A DNA stretch of 64,000 nucleotides from positions 2,366,501 to 2,430,500 of the forward strand of contig NC_020830.1 of assembly GCF_000152945.2 (NCBI RefSeq), given 5' to 3'. Under the pieces are notes generated by a model. That model saw only the letters and a program-made list of their open reading frames with translations. It did not search any database and had not been told where the DNA came from. Made by a program: the position numbers and the translations under genes. This document shows positions 46,110 to 56,562 of the stretch, piece by piece. Origin of the DNA: Polaribacter sp. MED152. Lineage in GTDB: Bacteria; Bacteroidota; Bacteroidia; Flavobacteriales; Flavobacteriaceae. Numbering within the stretch: the first letter of the stretch is position 1; each line of letters opens with the position of its first letter.

Positions 46110-46117
46110 CAAATATA
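46110..46117 (-). promoter_or_regulatory. -7 element TATATTTG for the TonB receptor operon
   Basis: Minus-strand exact TAnnTTTG match, 14 bases before the TTG start of the receptor. The palindrome at 46126-46141 lies directly upstream, inside the expected core promoter. Confidence 0.65.
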
Positions 46118-46125
46118 AAATAAAG

Positions 46126-46141
46126 TTTAGACTTGTCTAAA
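46126..46141. promoter_or_regulatory. Perfect 16-bp palindrome, putative DtxR-family operator
   Basis: TTTAGAC-TT-GTCTAAA, a perfect 7+7 inverted repeat with a 2-base centre. It lies between the two -7 boxes of the divergent receptor and regulator genes: 8 bases upstream of the receptor -7 box and 25 bases upstream of the regulator -7 box. A bound repressor would cover the receptor core promoter and the regulator -33 region. The link to the adjacent DtxR-type protein is inferred from position and symmetry. Confidence 0.65.
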
Positions 46142-46166
46142 AAATTATTTATATAATTAAAAAGTT

Positions 46167-46174
46167 TATATTTG
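46167..46174 (+). promoter_or_regulatory. -7 element TATATTTG for the DtxR-family gene
   Basis: Exact TAnnTTTG match 17 bases before the ATG at 46192. Confidence 0.65.
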
Positions 46175-46191
46175 CCTCATATAAAAGTTAT

Positions 46192-46848
46192 ATGTTTTCA
46201 CAAGCAGAAGAAAATTATTTAAAAGCCATTTATCATTTAGAATCAGATTCTAAAGTAGGTATAAGTACCAATGCAATTGCTAAAAGTTTGGCAACAAAAG
46301 CATCATCTGTTTCTGATATGATTAAAAAATTATCAGATAAAGAGGTTGTGCTTTATAAGAAATACAAAGGCGTCACATTAACGAAATTAGGCAAAAAAAC
46401 AGCCGCAAATATTGTTCGAAAACATCGACTTTGGGAAGTTTTTTTGGTTGAAAAACTAAATTTTTCATGGGATGAAGTACATGATGTGGCAGAACAGTTA
46501 GAGCATATTAAATCGCAAAAGTTAATTAATCAATTAGATGCATTATTGGGTTTTCCAACTCACGATCCTCATGGAGATCCTATTCCAGATGAAGATGGTG
46601 TAATTAATTCTATAGATAAAAGTTTACTTTCTACTTTAAATGTAAATGAAACAGGCGTTTGTGTTGGTGTTAATGACTCTTCTTCAGACTTTTTACAGTT
46701 TTTAGATAAAAAAGGAATAACATTAGGCAAGAAAATTAAGGTTACAGAAAAAGAAGATTTTGATGATTCTTTATCCATTTTAATAGGTGATAAAAAATTA
46801 TCAATTTCAAATAAAATTGCAAACAATTTATACATTAAAAAATCATGA
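46192..46848 (+). CDS. DtxR/MntR-family metal-dependent transcriptional regulator
   Basis: 218 residues: winged helix at about 1-65 (SQAEENYLKAIYHL and GISTNAIAKSLATKASSVSDMIKKL), metal-binding dimerisation domain at about 66-140 (RKHRLWEVFLVEKLNFSWDEVHDVAEQLEH, and FPTHDPHGDPIP with the conserved metal-ligand context), and a C-terminal FeoA/SH3-like domain at about 150-218. Such proteins repress metal uptake genes when loaded with Mn(II) or Fe(II). Its ATGA overlap with the ZIP gene and the divergent receptor make these likely targets. Which metal it senses is not visible. Confidence 0.92.
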   Translation: MFSQAEENYLKAIYHLESDSKVGISTNAIAKSLATKASSVSDMIKKLSDKEVVLYKKYKGVTLTKLGKKTAANIVRKHRLWEVFLVEKLNFSWDEVHDVAEQLEHIKSQKLINQLDALLGFPTHDPHGDPIPDEDGVINSIDKSLLSTLNVNETGVCVGVNDSSSDFLQFLDKKGITLGKKIKVTEKEDFDDSLSILIGDKKLSISNKIANNLYIKKS

Positions 46849-47681
46849 ATACATTTGAACAATTAGTAGCTTTTGGCAAAGAACATCCAATACAAGCTGC
46901 TTTATATGCTTCACTTTTTACTTGGGGTTTAACAGCCTTAGGGGCTGCTTTGGTTTTCTTCTTTAAGAAAATGAATAGAGCAGTTTTGGATGGAATGTTA
47001 GGTTTTACTGGTGGTGTTATGGTTGCAGCAAGTTTTTGGAGTTTGTTGGCACCAGCTATAGAAAATAGTCCTGGAGAAGGTTTTATGAAAGTTTTTCCTT
47101 CAGCTATTGGTTTTGCATTAGGGGCTTTGGCTTTATTTGGTATGGATAAAATTTTACCTCATTTACACATCAATTTTAAAGAAAATGAAGCTGAAGGTGT
47201 AAAAACAGAATGGCATAAAACTACTTTATTGGTTTTGGCAATTACATTACATAATATTCCAGAAGGTTTAGCTGTTGGTGTTTTATTTGGTGCAGCTTCA
47301 ACCTTAGTGGGTGTTGAGCAAACAGAAATGATAATTGCAGCAATTTCGTTGGCAATAGGTATTGGTATACAAAACTTTCCTGAAGGATTTGCAGTAGCAA
47401 TGCCATTGAGAAGGCAAGGTGTAAGCAGGTTTAAAAGTTTTTGGTACGGACAGCTCTCTGCAATTGTAGAACCTTTTGCAGCAGTTTTAGGGGCTTTAGC
47501 TGTTTCTTTCTTTACCCCAATTTTACCTTATGCTTTAGCTTTTGCAGCTGGTGCAATGATTTTTGTTGTAGTGGAAGAGGTAATACCAGAAACACAAAGA
47601 GATAAGTATACAGATATTGCAACACTAGGTTTTATAGCTGGCTTTATTGTTATGATGTCTTTAGATGTAGGTTTAGGTTAA
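46845..47681 (+). CDS. ZIP family divalent metal transporter
   Basis: Inner-membrane transporter of about eight helices, 278 residues. The paired ZIP signatures are clear: LAITLHNIPEGLAVGVLFGA in helix 4 and GIGIQNFPEGFAVAMPL in helix 5, with the H-N-x-P-E-G and N-x-P-E-G metal-site residues. GufA/ZupT-like, usually for Zn, Mn or Fe import. It starts inside the regulator stop codon (ATGA), so it is cotranscribed with the DtxR-family gene. A terminator follows. Confidence 0.93.
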   Translation: MNTFEQLVAFGKEHPIQAALYASLFTWGLTALGAALVFFFKKMNRAVLDGMLGFTGGVMVAASFWSLLAPAIENSPGEGFMKVFPSAIGFALGALALFGMDKILPHLHINFKENEAEGVKTEWHKTTLLVLAITLHNIPEGLAVGVLFGAASTLVGVEQTEMIIAAISLAIGIGIQNFPEGFAVAMPLRRQGVSRFKSFWYGQLSAIVEPFAAVLGALAVSFFTPILPYALAFAAGAMIFVVVEEVIPETQRDKYTDIATLGFIAGFIVMMSLDVGLG

Positions 47682-47704
47682 AATGATCGTTTTAGATAAA
47701 ATTT

Positions 47705-47738
47705 AAAAGCAGAATTTTTAAAAAGAAATTCTGCTTTT
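47705..47738 (+). terminator. Terminator after the ZIP gene
   Basis: AAAAGCAGAATTT (47705-47717) pairs with AAATTCTGCTTTT (47726-47738), 8-base loop, then CTTTTT. Confidence 0.85.
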
Positions 47739-47797
47739 CTTTTTAAGGATGTTTTGCTTTTGATTGCAAATAGATTAATTTGCATAAAAAATTAGTT

Positions 47798-50700
47798 GTG
47801 CAAAAACCTGAAATTTTCGAAGTTTATAATGCCTCTGCTGGAAGTGGAAAAACTTTTACGCTTGTAAAAGAATACCTAAAAGTTTTACTGAGTGCAGATG
47901 ATATTTTTACTTTTCAAAAAATATTAGCCATTACTTTTACCAATAAAGCTGCAGGTGAAATGAAAGAGCGTGTACTTTCCAATTTGGAAAGTTTCGCTGA
48001 AGGAGAAGAGAATGATTTATTTACAATAATAAGTAATGAAATTGCTGTAGATAAAGAAACTATTCAAGTAAGAAGCAAGAAAATTATCGATGTTATTCTG
48101 CAGAATTACTCTGCATTTTCTATAACAACTATTGATAGTTTTACTCATAAAATCATAAAGAGTTTTGCTTATGATTTAGGTCTGTCTTTAAATTTTGAGG
48201 TAGAAATGGATGCAGTTTCTTTACTTAATGAAGCTGTAGATGTATTAATTTCTAAAATTGGTACAGATAAAAAATTAACAAAATTACTTATTGATTATTC
48301 GTTAGATAAAATAGATGATGATAAATCTTGGGATATTTCTCGAGACTTAAATGAGTTTGCCAAAGTACTTTTGAATGAAGATGATATTCATCACTTCAGA
48401 GAATTGTCTAAAAGAAAATTAGAAGATTTTACAGATTTAAAATCTAAATTATATGCACATCAACAAGAGCTTAAAACATCATTTACAAAAATTGGTGAAG
48501 CTTGCTTAGAATTAATTCATGCAAAAGGATTAGAGCAGAAAGATTTTATGCGAGGAACCATACCAAAATTCTTTGCAGATATTAAAGAAAAATCGGTTAA
48601 TTTTAGTTTTCTAACTAGGTCAGAAACCATTGCAAAAGCTATAGATAATCATCAATATTATTCAAAATCTACCACAGATGCTATTGCTCAAGATATAGAA
48701 AGTATTGTTCCACAAATTATAGCTTTTTATGAGCAAGCAAAAGAAATTTACAGTCAGTTTTTGTTAAATAAATTGGCCTTAAAAAACCTAATTCCTTTAG
48801 CGGTTTTAAATAATATCAATCAAGAATTAGAGAGCATAAAAGATGAAAGTAATATTCGATTAAATTCAGAATTTAATCAATTAATTTCAGACAATATCAA
48901 AGAGCAACCTGCCCCTTTTATTTATGAAAGAATTGGGCAACGTTTTCAACATTATTTTATAGATGAAATGCAAGACACTTCTGTTTTGCAATGGCAAAAT
49001 CTAATTCCGTTAATAGATAATGCATTAGCGCAAGAAAATAGTAATTTACTTTTGGTTGGCGATGGTAAACAGGCTATTTATAGATGGAGAGGAGGTAAGG
49101 CTGAACAGTTTATTAGTTTGGGAGCTTCAGAAGAAAATCCGTTTTCAATTTCTAAAGAAGTAAAACATTTAGAAACCAATTATAGAAGTTTTTCTGAGGT
49201 TATTAATTTTAACAATTCGTTCTTTCAGCATACAGCAAATTTTTTACAAAATGAATCTTACAAAAGTCTTTTTCTTGAAGGAAATACTCAGTTAGAAAAT
49301 AAGAAAAAGGGTGGTTATGTTTCTTTAGATTTTTTAGAGAAGGAAGAAGAAAAAGAGGATGAGGAGATAAAATATCCGAAGAAAGTTTTAGCACATATTC
49401 TAGCACTCAAAAATGAGTTTGCATTGGGTGAAATCTGTGTTTTAACAAGAACAAAAAAAGACGGAATTGCAGTTGCAAATTATTTGTCAGAAAATGAGGT
49501 GCCTATTGTATCTTCAGAAACGTTGTTGCTAAATACGAGTACAAAAGTCAATTTTATTGTTGATGTTTTAAAGGTAATTCAAAATCCTAGTGATCAAGAA
49601 ACTCGTTTTGAAATGTTGTATTTCTTACATCAACATTTAAATATTTCTGCTGATAAAACATCATTTTTAAAAAAATATGTGGCTTTAGAAAATCATGAGA
49701 TTTTCAAGGAATTAGAGCAATACAATGTTGTATTTGATATTGGTAGGTTTAATCAATTTCCATTTTATGAAAAAATAGAAGAAATAGTTAGGGGGTTTCA
49801 ATTATTAGAGACTTCAGATGCTTATGTTCAGTTCTTTTTAGACATTGTTTTAGAGCAACAAAGAAAATCTACAGATATCAATGCGTTTTTAGATTTCTGG
49901 GAAAACAAGAAAGACAAACTTAGTATTGTAGCTCCAGAAAGTGCAAATGCTGTGCAAGTAATGACTATTCATAAATCGAAAGGTTTAGAGTTTCCTGTCG
50001 TTATTTTTCCTTGTGATGTTGAGATTTACAGAGAAATTAAACCAAAGGCATGGTTGAATGATTTGCCAGAAAGTTTTGGCGAGTTTAAAGAGTTATTGCT
50101 GCCTTTTAATAAAGAACTAGGGCAAGTAAATGCTAGAGGTTTACAAATCTATGAGCAAAGAAGAGAGGAGTTAGAGTTAGATAATTTTAACCTTTTATAT
50201 GTTGCGTTAACCAGAGCTGTAGAACAATTGTATGTAATTACAGAAAAAAGAATCTCTGCAAAAGGTGTTGAGAACACTAATTATTATTCGGGTGTTTTTA
50301 TTAATTATTTAATACAACAAAATCTTTGGAAAGACGATTGTTTGCATTATTCTTTTGGCGATAAAAATAGAGTTAGTCAGTTGATAGAATCTGAGAGTGT
50401 TGCAGAAACGCATCAAAAATTTATTTCTACTTCTTGGCAAGAGCATAATGTAGTTTTGTTAGCAAGTGCCTCTAAGTTATGGAATACAGCTCAAGGTGAA
50501 GCCATAGATTATGGAAACTTATTTCATGAAATATTGTCTAAAATCTTTACAAAAAGTGATGTTGCTCCAATTTTGAATCAGTATCATCAACAGGGTTTTA
50601 TAGATGATGAGCAAAAAAAATACATGTTTCAAAAAATTATTGAGATTGTAGCGCATCCAGAATTGAGATCTTTTTATGCAAAAGATGTCATTATATATAA

Positions 50701-50923
50701 TGAAAGAGAAATTGTAGACGTAGACAATCAAATTGTAATTCCAGATAGATTGATTTTTAAGGATGATAAAGTAACTATTATCGATTATAAAACAGGAGTT
50801 GCTTCTAACAATCACAAGCAACAATTGCTGAAATACGCGCAAGTTTTACAGTCTATGAATTTTTCTGTGCATTATAAATTACTCGTTTATATTAATGAGA
50901 ATATAGAAGTAGTAAAGGTGTAA
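47798..50923 (+). CDS. UvrD/RecB-type helicase-nuclease (AddA-like)
   Basis: Superfamily 1A helicase with C-terminal nuclease, expected in double-strand break end resection. Walker A is in NASAGSGKTFTLVKEYL near the N-terminus, then FQKILAITFTNKAAGEMKER, ITTIDSFTHKIIKSFA, the DEMQDTS Walker B, GDGKQAIYRWRGG, VMTIHKSKGLEFPVVIF, LLYVALTRAVEQLYV, and a C-terminal PD-(D/E)XK motif (DRLIFKDDKVTIIDYKTG). I start it at GTG 47798 (MQKPEIFEVYNASAG); a TTG at 47780 overlaps a near-consensus -7 box. About 1041 residues. No AddB partner is adjacent. Confidence 0.9.
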   Translation: MQKPEIFEVYNASAGSGKTFTLVKEYLKVLLSADDIFTFQKILAITFTNKAAGEMKERVLSNLESFAEGEENDLFTIISNEIAVDKETIQVRSKKIIDVILQNYSAFSITTIDSFTHKIIKSFAYDLGLSLNFEVEMDAVSLLNEAVDVLISKIGTDKKLTKLLIDYSLDKIDDDKSWDISRDLNEFAKVLLNEDDIHHFRELSKRKLEDFTDLKSKLYAHQQELKTSFTKIGEACLELIHAKGLEQKDFMRGTIPKFFADIKEKSVNFSFLTRSETIAKAIDNHQYYSKSTTDAIAQDIESIVPQIIAFYEQAKEIYSQFLLNKLALKNLIPLAVLNNINQELESIKDESNIRLNSEFNQLISDNIKEQPAPFIYERIGQRFQHYFIDEMQDTSVLQWQNLIPLIDNALAQENSNLLLVGDGKQAIYRWRGGKAEQFISLGASEENPFSISKEVKHLETNYRSFSEVINFNNSFFQHTANFLQNESYKSLFLEGNTQLENKKKGGYVSLDFLEKEEEKEDEEIKYPKKVLAHILALKNEFALGEICVLTRTKKDGIAVANYLSENEVPIVSSETLLLNTSTKVNFIVDVLKVIQNPSDQETRFEMLYFLHQHLNISADKTSFLKKYVALENHEIFKELEQYNVVFDIGRFNQFPFYEKIEEIVRGFQLLETSDAYVQFFLDIVLEQQRKSTDINAFLDFWENKKDKLSIVAPESANAVQVMTIHKSKGLEFPVVIFPCDVEIYREIKPKAWLNDLPESFGEFKELLLPFNKELGQVNARGLQIYEQRREELELDNFNLLYVALTRAVEQLYVITEKRISAKGVENTNYYSGVFINYLIQQNLWKDDCLHYSFGDKNRVSQLIESESVAETHQKFISTSWQEHNVVLLASASKLWNTAQGEAIDYGNLFHEILSKIFTKSDVAPILNQYHQQGFIDDEQKKYMFQKIIEIVAHPELRSFYAKDVIIYNEREIVDVDNQIVIPDRLIFKDDKVTIIDYKTGVASNNHKQQLLKYAQVLQSMNFSVHYKLLVYINENIEVVKV

Positions 50924-50933
50924 TCTATTAAAA

Positions 50934-50941
50934 TAACTTTG
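50934..50941 (+). promoter_or_regulatory. -7 element TAACTTTG upstream of kbl
   Basis: Exact TAnnTTTG match 28 bases before the kbl ATG. Confidence 0.55.
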
Positions 50942-50969
50942 TAAATTTGTATTTCTAAATTCATAAAAA

Positions 50970-52163
50970 ATGTACGGTAAAATTAAGGATACTTTAAAAA
51001 AAGAAATTCAGGAGATAAAAGACGAAGGATTATATAAATCTGAGCGAATTATAACATCTTCTCAAGATGCTGTAATTAAATTATCTACAGGAGATGAGGT
51101 GTTAAATTTTTGTGCAAACAATTACTTAGGGTTGTCAAATCATCCAGAAGTTATTCAGGCAGCCAAAGATGTAATGGATACTCATGGATTTGGAATGAGC
51201 TCAGTACGTTTTATCTGTGGTACACAAGATATTCATAAGCAATTAGAAGATAAAATTGCTGAATTTTATAAAACTGAAGACACCATTTTATATGCAGCAT
51301 GTTTCGATGCAAATGGTGGTGTATTTGAACCATTACTAACTAAAGACGATGCTATCATATCAGATAGTTTAAATCACGCTTCTATAATTGATGGTGTACG
51401 TTTGTGTAAAGCTGCACGTTACAGGTATCAGAATAATGACATGGCTGCTTTAGAAGAGCAGTTGATTGAAGCAAACAAACACAATCATCGTTTTAAAATA
51501 ATTGTTACAGATGGTGTTTTCTCTATGGATGGTATTGTAGCCAAGCTAGATGAAATTTGTGACTTGGCAGATAAATACGATGCATTGGTTATGGTTGATG
51601 AATGTCATGCAACAGGTTTTATTGGTAAAACTGGTAGAGGTACAGTAGAGCTTAAAAACGTAATGGATAGAGTAGATATTGTTACTGGAACTTTAGGAAA
51701 AGCGTTAGGAGGAGCAATGGGTGGTTATACTACAGGTAAAAAAGAAATTATAGATATTTTACGTCAACGTTCAAGACCTTATTTATTTTCAAACTCTTTA
51801 GCACCCTCTATAGTAGGTGGTGCCTTAAAGGTTTTTGATTTAATTGCAGAAGACACTACTTTAAGAGATCAATTAGAATGGAACACCAATTACTTTAGAA
51901 CAGAAATGGAAAAAGCTGGCTTTGATTTAGTAGGGGCAGATGCAGCTATAGTACCAGTAATGTTATACGATGCAAAGCTATCGCAAACAATGGCGAATAA
52001 ACTGTTGGAAGAAGGTATTTATGTTATAGGTTTCTTTTTTCCAGTGGTTCCAAAAGGCAAAGCAAGAATAAGAGTGCAGCTTTCTGCAGCTCATAATAAA
52101 GAACATTTAGACAAAGCAATAGCAGCATTTACCAAGGTTGGTAAAGAGTTAGGTGTTATTTAA
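50970..52163 (+). CDS. kbl: Glycine C-acetyltransferase (2-amino-3-ketobutyrate CoA ligase)
   Basis: PLP enzyme that cleaves 2-amino-3-ketobutyrate with CoA to glycine and acetyl-CoA in threonine breakdown. Alpha-oxoamine synthase family: [22 protein letters not shown]-type motif here [15 protein letters not shown], and PLP lysine K244 in [15 protein letters not shown]. The 397-residue length matches Kbl. Threonine dehydrogenase (Tdh) is not adjacent. Related serine palmitoyltransferase and BioF enzymes share the fold, but the sequence [12 protein letters not shown] at the start and overall identity favour Kbl. Confidence 0.93.
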   Translation: MYGKIKDTLKKEIQEIKDEGLYKSERIITSSQDAVIKLSTGDEVLNFCANNYLGLSNHPEVIQAAKDVMDTHGFGMSSVRFICGTQDIHKQLEDKIAEFYKTEDTILYAACFDANGGVFEPLLTKDDAIISDSLNHASIIDGVRLCKAARYRYQNNDMAALEEQLIEANKHNHRFKIIVTDGVFSMDGIVAKLDEICDLADKYDALVMVDECHATGFIGKTGRGTVELKNVMDRVDIVTGTLGKALGGAMGGYTTGKKEIIDILRQRSRPYLFSNSLAPSIVGGALKVFDLIAEDTTLRDQLEWNTNYFRTEMEKAGFDLVGADAAIVPVMLYDAKLSQTMANKLLEEGIYVIGFFFPVVPKGKARIRVQLSAAHNKEHLDKAIAAFTKVGKELGVI

Positions 52164-52204
52164 AATCAATAAAAACACATATTTTTTTTAATATTTTATT
52201 GAAT

Positions 52205-52212
52205 TATCTTTG
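52205..52212 (+). promoter_or_regulatory. -7 element TATCTTTG upstream of the OmpA-family gene
   Basis: Exact TAnnTTTG match 66 bases before the ATG, giving a longer leader than other genes here. Confidence 0.55.
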
Positions 52213-52278
52213 TAAATAAGTTTGAACAACTTACTTTTGTGTATTATAATAATGAACTTTTAATTTAAAAATTTGATA

Positions 52279-53637
52279 ATGAAACGATTAAAAATAGCTG
52301 TGATAGCTTTATTTGCGTTAGTAGCGGTTAGCAACGTTAACGCACAAGATGAAAACAATCCTTGGGTTGTAGGGTTTGGTGTTAATATTATAGATTTCTA
52401 TAATGGAGATGATTTTTCTGACCAAATTAAAGATGCTTTAGGAAATAGTGACTGGAACTTTTTACCTTCTATCTCAAGAATTTCTGGAGAAAAGTATTTA
52501 GACAAAGGTTTTACTTTACAGTTAGCTGGGTCATTAAATCAAATTGACTTTTTACAATCTGAAGATGATGTAGATTTCTTATACTACTCTATTGATGCTA
52601 TCGTAAAATATGACTTAAACATGTTATTTGGAGAAACTGGATGGTTTGATCCTTATGTATATTTAGGTGGAGGATACGTTTCTGTTGATGGTAATGGAGA
52701 AGGTATGATCAACGCTGGTTTTGGTTTCAACACTTGGTTTAACGATAACTTAGGTTTAAACTTCCAAACTGGAACTAAAAAAGGATTTGCTGATGAAGTT
52801 CGTGCACACTACCAAAGTACTTTAGGTGTTGTTGTTAAATTTGGAGGTAAAGATACTGATGGAGATGGAGTATATGACAAAAATGATGCTTGTCCAGAAG
52901 TTGCTGGTTTAGCTGAATTTAATGGTTGTCCTGATGCTGATGGTGATGGAATCAAAGATTCTGATGATGCTTGTCCTAACACACCTGGTTTAGCTTCTAT
53001 GAACGGTTGTCCTGATGCTGATGGTGATGGTGTAGCTGATAAAGATGATATGTGTCCTGATGTTAAAGGAACTAAAGCTAACAAAGGTTGTCCTGATACT
53101 GATGGTGATGGCGTAGTTGATAAAGATGATAAATGTCCTACTGTTGCTGGTCCAGCTGCAAACGCAGGTTGTCCTTGGCCAGATACTGATGGTGATGGAG
53201 TTTTAGATAAAGATGACAAATGTATTAACGAAGTAGGTCCTGCATCTAACAATGGATGTCCTGAAGAAGTTATTACAAAAGAAGCTACAGAAGTAATTAA
53301 CTTTACAGCTAAGTCTATCTTATTTAACTCTGGTAGAGCTACATTTAAAGCAGGAGTAACTAAGCAATTAGATGCTATTGTAGATGTAATGGCTAAATAT
53401 CCAAAAGCAACTTTCTCAATTGGAGGTCATACAGATAGTAGTGGATCATCTTCTTTAAACTTAAGATTATCTGAAAAAAGAGCTATCGCTGTAAGAGACT
53501 ACTTAGTGAAAAACGGAGTAGAGACTACAAGATTAGAAGCTATTGGTTATGGTGAAGGTTTCCCAATCGACACTAACAAAACTAGAGCTGGTAGAGCTAA
53601 CAACAGAAGAGTTGAAATTAAAGTTACTAACGAGTAA
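52279..53637 (+). CDS. OmpA-family outer membrane protein with thrombospondin type 3 repeats
   Basis: Abundant-type envelope protein linking outer membrane to peptidoglycan. Signal peptide ([22 protein letters not shown]), 8-strand barrel at about 25-190, five calcium-binding thrombospondin type 3 repeats (each like [15 protein letters not shown] with a following NGCPD) at about 193-330, and an OmpA C-terminal domain at about 340-452 with [20 protein letters not shown] and [28 protein letters not shown] 52279 is preferred over an in-frame TTG six bases earlier. The repeats are also similar at the DNA level and create a long antisense reading frame. Terminator follows. Confidence 0.94.
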   Translation: MKRLKIAVIALFALVAVSNVNAQDENNPWVVGFGVNIIDFYNGDDFSDQIKDALGNSDWNFLPSISRISGEKYLDKGFTLQLAGSLNQIDFLQSEDDVDFLYYSIDAIVKYDLNMLFGETGWFDPYVYLGGGYVSVDGNGEGMINAGFGFNTWFNDNLGLNFQTGTKKGFADEVRAHYQSTLGVVVKFGGKDTDGDGVYDKNDACPEVAGLAEFNGCPDADGDGIKDSDDACPNTPGLASMNGCPDADGDGVADKDDMCPDVKGTKANKGCPDTDGDGVVDKDDKCPTVAGPAANAGCPWPDTDGDGVLDKDDKCINEVGPASNNGCPEEVITKEATEVINFTAKSILFNSGRATFKAGVTKQLDAIVDVMAKYPKATFSIGGHTDSSGSSSLNLRLSEKRAIAVRDYLVKNGVETTRLEAIGYGEGFPIDTNKTRAGRANNRRVEIKVTNE

Positions 53638-53656
53638 TTTCTACTTAACAATATTT

Positions 53657-53685
53657 AAAAGCCTCATCATTTTGATGAGGCTTTT
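53657..53685 (+). terminator. Terminator after the OmpA-family gene
   Basis: 13-bp stem AAAAGCCTCATCA/TGATGAGGCTTTT with a 3-base loop and a T tract. Confidence 0.9.
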
Positions 53686-53722
53686 TTAGTGAAAAAAGTT
53701 TTTTTAATTGTAATCAAAAAAT

Positions 53723-53730
53723 TACCTTTG
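53723..53730 (+). promoter_or_regulatory. -7 element TACCTTTG upstream of atpD
   Basis: Exact TAnnTTTG match 59 bases before the atpD ATG. Confidence 0.55.
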
Positions 53731-53777
53731 CACCTTGAAAAAGGGTCAAGAATCCTATTTAAAAAATAATAACTTAA

Positions 53778-55301
<1,524 letters not shown>

Positions 55302-55362
55302 GCTAAAGCCATTGCCGAATTTATTTTTGGTAGTAATTAAATTATATATTTATATTAAATAA

Positions 55363-55383
55363 ATCCTGAAACAAGTTCAGGAT
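55363..55383. repeat. Inverted repeat between atpD and atpC (possible dispersed flavobacterial repeat)
   Basis: Perfect 8-bp arms ATCCTGAA and TTCAGGAT around ACAAG. The sequence resembles the ATCCTGAA..TTTCAGGAT intergenic hairpins I recall in many flavobacterial genomes. It has no T run, so it is unlikely to be a strong terminator; it could tune the atpD:atpC ratio. Confidence 0.6.
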
Positions 55384-55401
55384 AGTAAAATAAATTTTAC
55401 T

Positions 55402-55695
55402 ATGTATTTAGAAATTGTAAGTCCAGAGGCTATTTTGTTTTCATCAGAGGTAGATGCTATTACAGTGCCAGGTGAACATGGTGAGTTTCAAATGTTAAAT
55501 AATCACGCACCAATTGTTGCAAACTTAAAAGAAGGTATGGTTAAAATACACGTACATTCTCAGCAACATTTAGAGTTGAATGATTTAAATGGTTTGTTAG
55601 TACCACATGTAGATGATGATAAAATACTAACATTACAAATTAATTCTGGTACTTTAGAATTTAACGATAATAAAGCAATTGTATTGGCAGACTAA
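55402..55695 (+). CDS. atpC: F1F0 ATP synthase subunit epsilon
   Basis: Beta-sandwich domain of the epsilon subunit: MYLEIVSPEAILFSSEVDAITVPG in pieces, GEHGEFQMLNNHAPIVANLKEG, and a final strand NKAIVLAD. Only 97 residues, so the C-terminal two-helix inhibitory domain of E. coli epsilon (about 139 aa) is absent, a short form common in Bacteroidota. It ends at a strong terminator. Confidence 0.93.
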   Translation: MYLEIVSPEAILFSSEVDAITVPGEHGEFQMLNNHAPIVANLKEGMVKIHVHSQQHLELNDLNGLLVPHVDDDKILTLQINSGTLEFNDNKAIVLAD

Positions 55696-55713
55696 TACCA
55701 ATTGTTTTCAAAT

Positions 55714-55750
55714 AAAAAAAATCTCAAAATTTAATTTTGAGATTTTTTTT
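55714..55750 (+). terminator. Terminator after atpC
   Basis: Eight A plus TCTCAAAA (55714-55729) pairs with TTTTGAGA plus a T run (55735-55750), 5-base loop. Confidence 0.85.
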
Positions 55751-55934
55751 TGTGCAATTTTCCCTTTCGAGACTTTTTGTTTTTCAAGTGTAAAGATGTT
55801 GCTTTTTGTAAAAGTACAGCTAGGGTTTAAACCTAAAGCACTTAGGGAAAAACCCCTTTTTTAGATTCAAGTAGAACGTATCTTAAATTTAATTGTATTT
55901 TAGATTTTCAACTAACCTTAAAAACTTCATACTA

Positions 55935-56558
55935 ATGAAAATCAAAGCTTTTAATTATTTACTAATTTGCAGTATTGCACTAAGTATTATTTCTTGTAAA
56001 ACAGAATGCGAACATACCAGTGATAAAACTGTAGATGAATCTTGTTACCCAAATAGCACAAAACCATCTCAAATTATTACGTATGAAGAAATGGCAGATA
56101 TGATGGATACCTTTGAAAAAGGACCTAAAAAAGAATTAGACAAGTATCTAAAAAAAGTTAGTGGTGGAAAACGTACTATATCTACTGTTTACAATTGGTA
56201 CGAGTTAGATGATTTAAAACAATACATAGCATATATAGAGAGAATATCTAAAGAAAAAGACATACCACTTACTGGTTTTAGAATTTACCCATCTACATAT
56301 CCTAAGAACTATAAAGATAAAGAATTAAGAAATGTACAAACTTTAATTTTTACGCCAACAACTACCATTGGTGGCAAAGATGATGTTGCTTTTGAACCCT
56401 TATATTCAGAAAAAGGAAAGCCAGCAGAAATTTTACAGTTTTTAGAAAAAGTAAGAGCAAAACAAGTAGATAAAGCAAGTATGCTTAACTTAAATAGGCA
56501 AGGTGGTTTAGAGAGTTCTTCTGCAAATAGAATTAAACCAACACCTCCTCCATATTAA
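55935..56558 (+). CDS. Lipoprotein of unknown function
   Basis: With the start at ATG 55935 the product is 207 residues. It has a signal peptide and a lipobox ending at C21 (ALSIISCKTEC), then a Cys-containing segment (C21, C25, C36) and a soluble mixed domain (GGKRTISTVYNWYELDDLKQYIAYIERISKE, then FRIYPSTYPKN). A TTG at 55893 in the same frame would spoil the signal peptide. I do not recognise a family. The downstream membrane-protein and two-component genes follow at 4 bases, so a sensory or envelope-stress role is possible but unproven. Confidence 0.75.
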   Translation: MKIKAFNYLLICSIALSIISCKTECEHTSDKTVDESCYPNSTKPSQIITYEEMADMMDTFEKGPKKELDKYLKKVSGGKRTISTVYNWYELDDLKQYIAYIERISKEKDIPLTGFRIYPSTYPKNYKDKELRNVQTLIFTPTTTIGGKDDVAFEPLYSEKGKPAEILQFLEKVRAKQVDKASMLNLNRQGGLESSSANRIKPTPPPY

Positions 56559-56562
56559 TAGT

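Noticed and set aside
52809..53252. 147-codon minus-strand reading frame with a repetitive product
   Set aside because: It mirrors the thrombospondin type 3 repeats of the OmpA-family gene on the other strand; the repeat codon bias keeps the antisense frame open.
52852..53270. Tandem repeats that could suggest a CRISPR-like array
   Set aside because: Repeats are in frame, vary in sequence and encode calcium-binding DxDxDGxxD motifs, so they are protein repeats.
55821..55863. Second terminator or operator (GGTTTAAACC palindrome and AGGG..CCCT before a T run)
   Set aside because: The hairpin has only a 4-bp stem and the palindrome is short; the strong atpC terminator already lies upstream, so support is too weak.
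55679..55864. 61-codon plus-strand reading frame after atpC
   Set aside because: It overlaps the atpC end and runs through the terminator hairpin, and its product shows no protein-like pattern.
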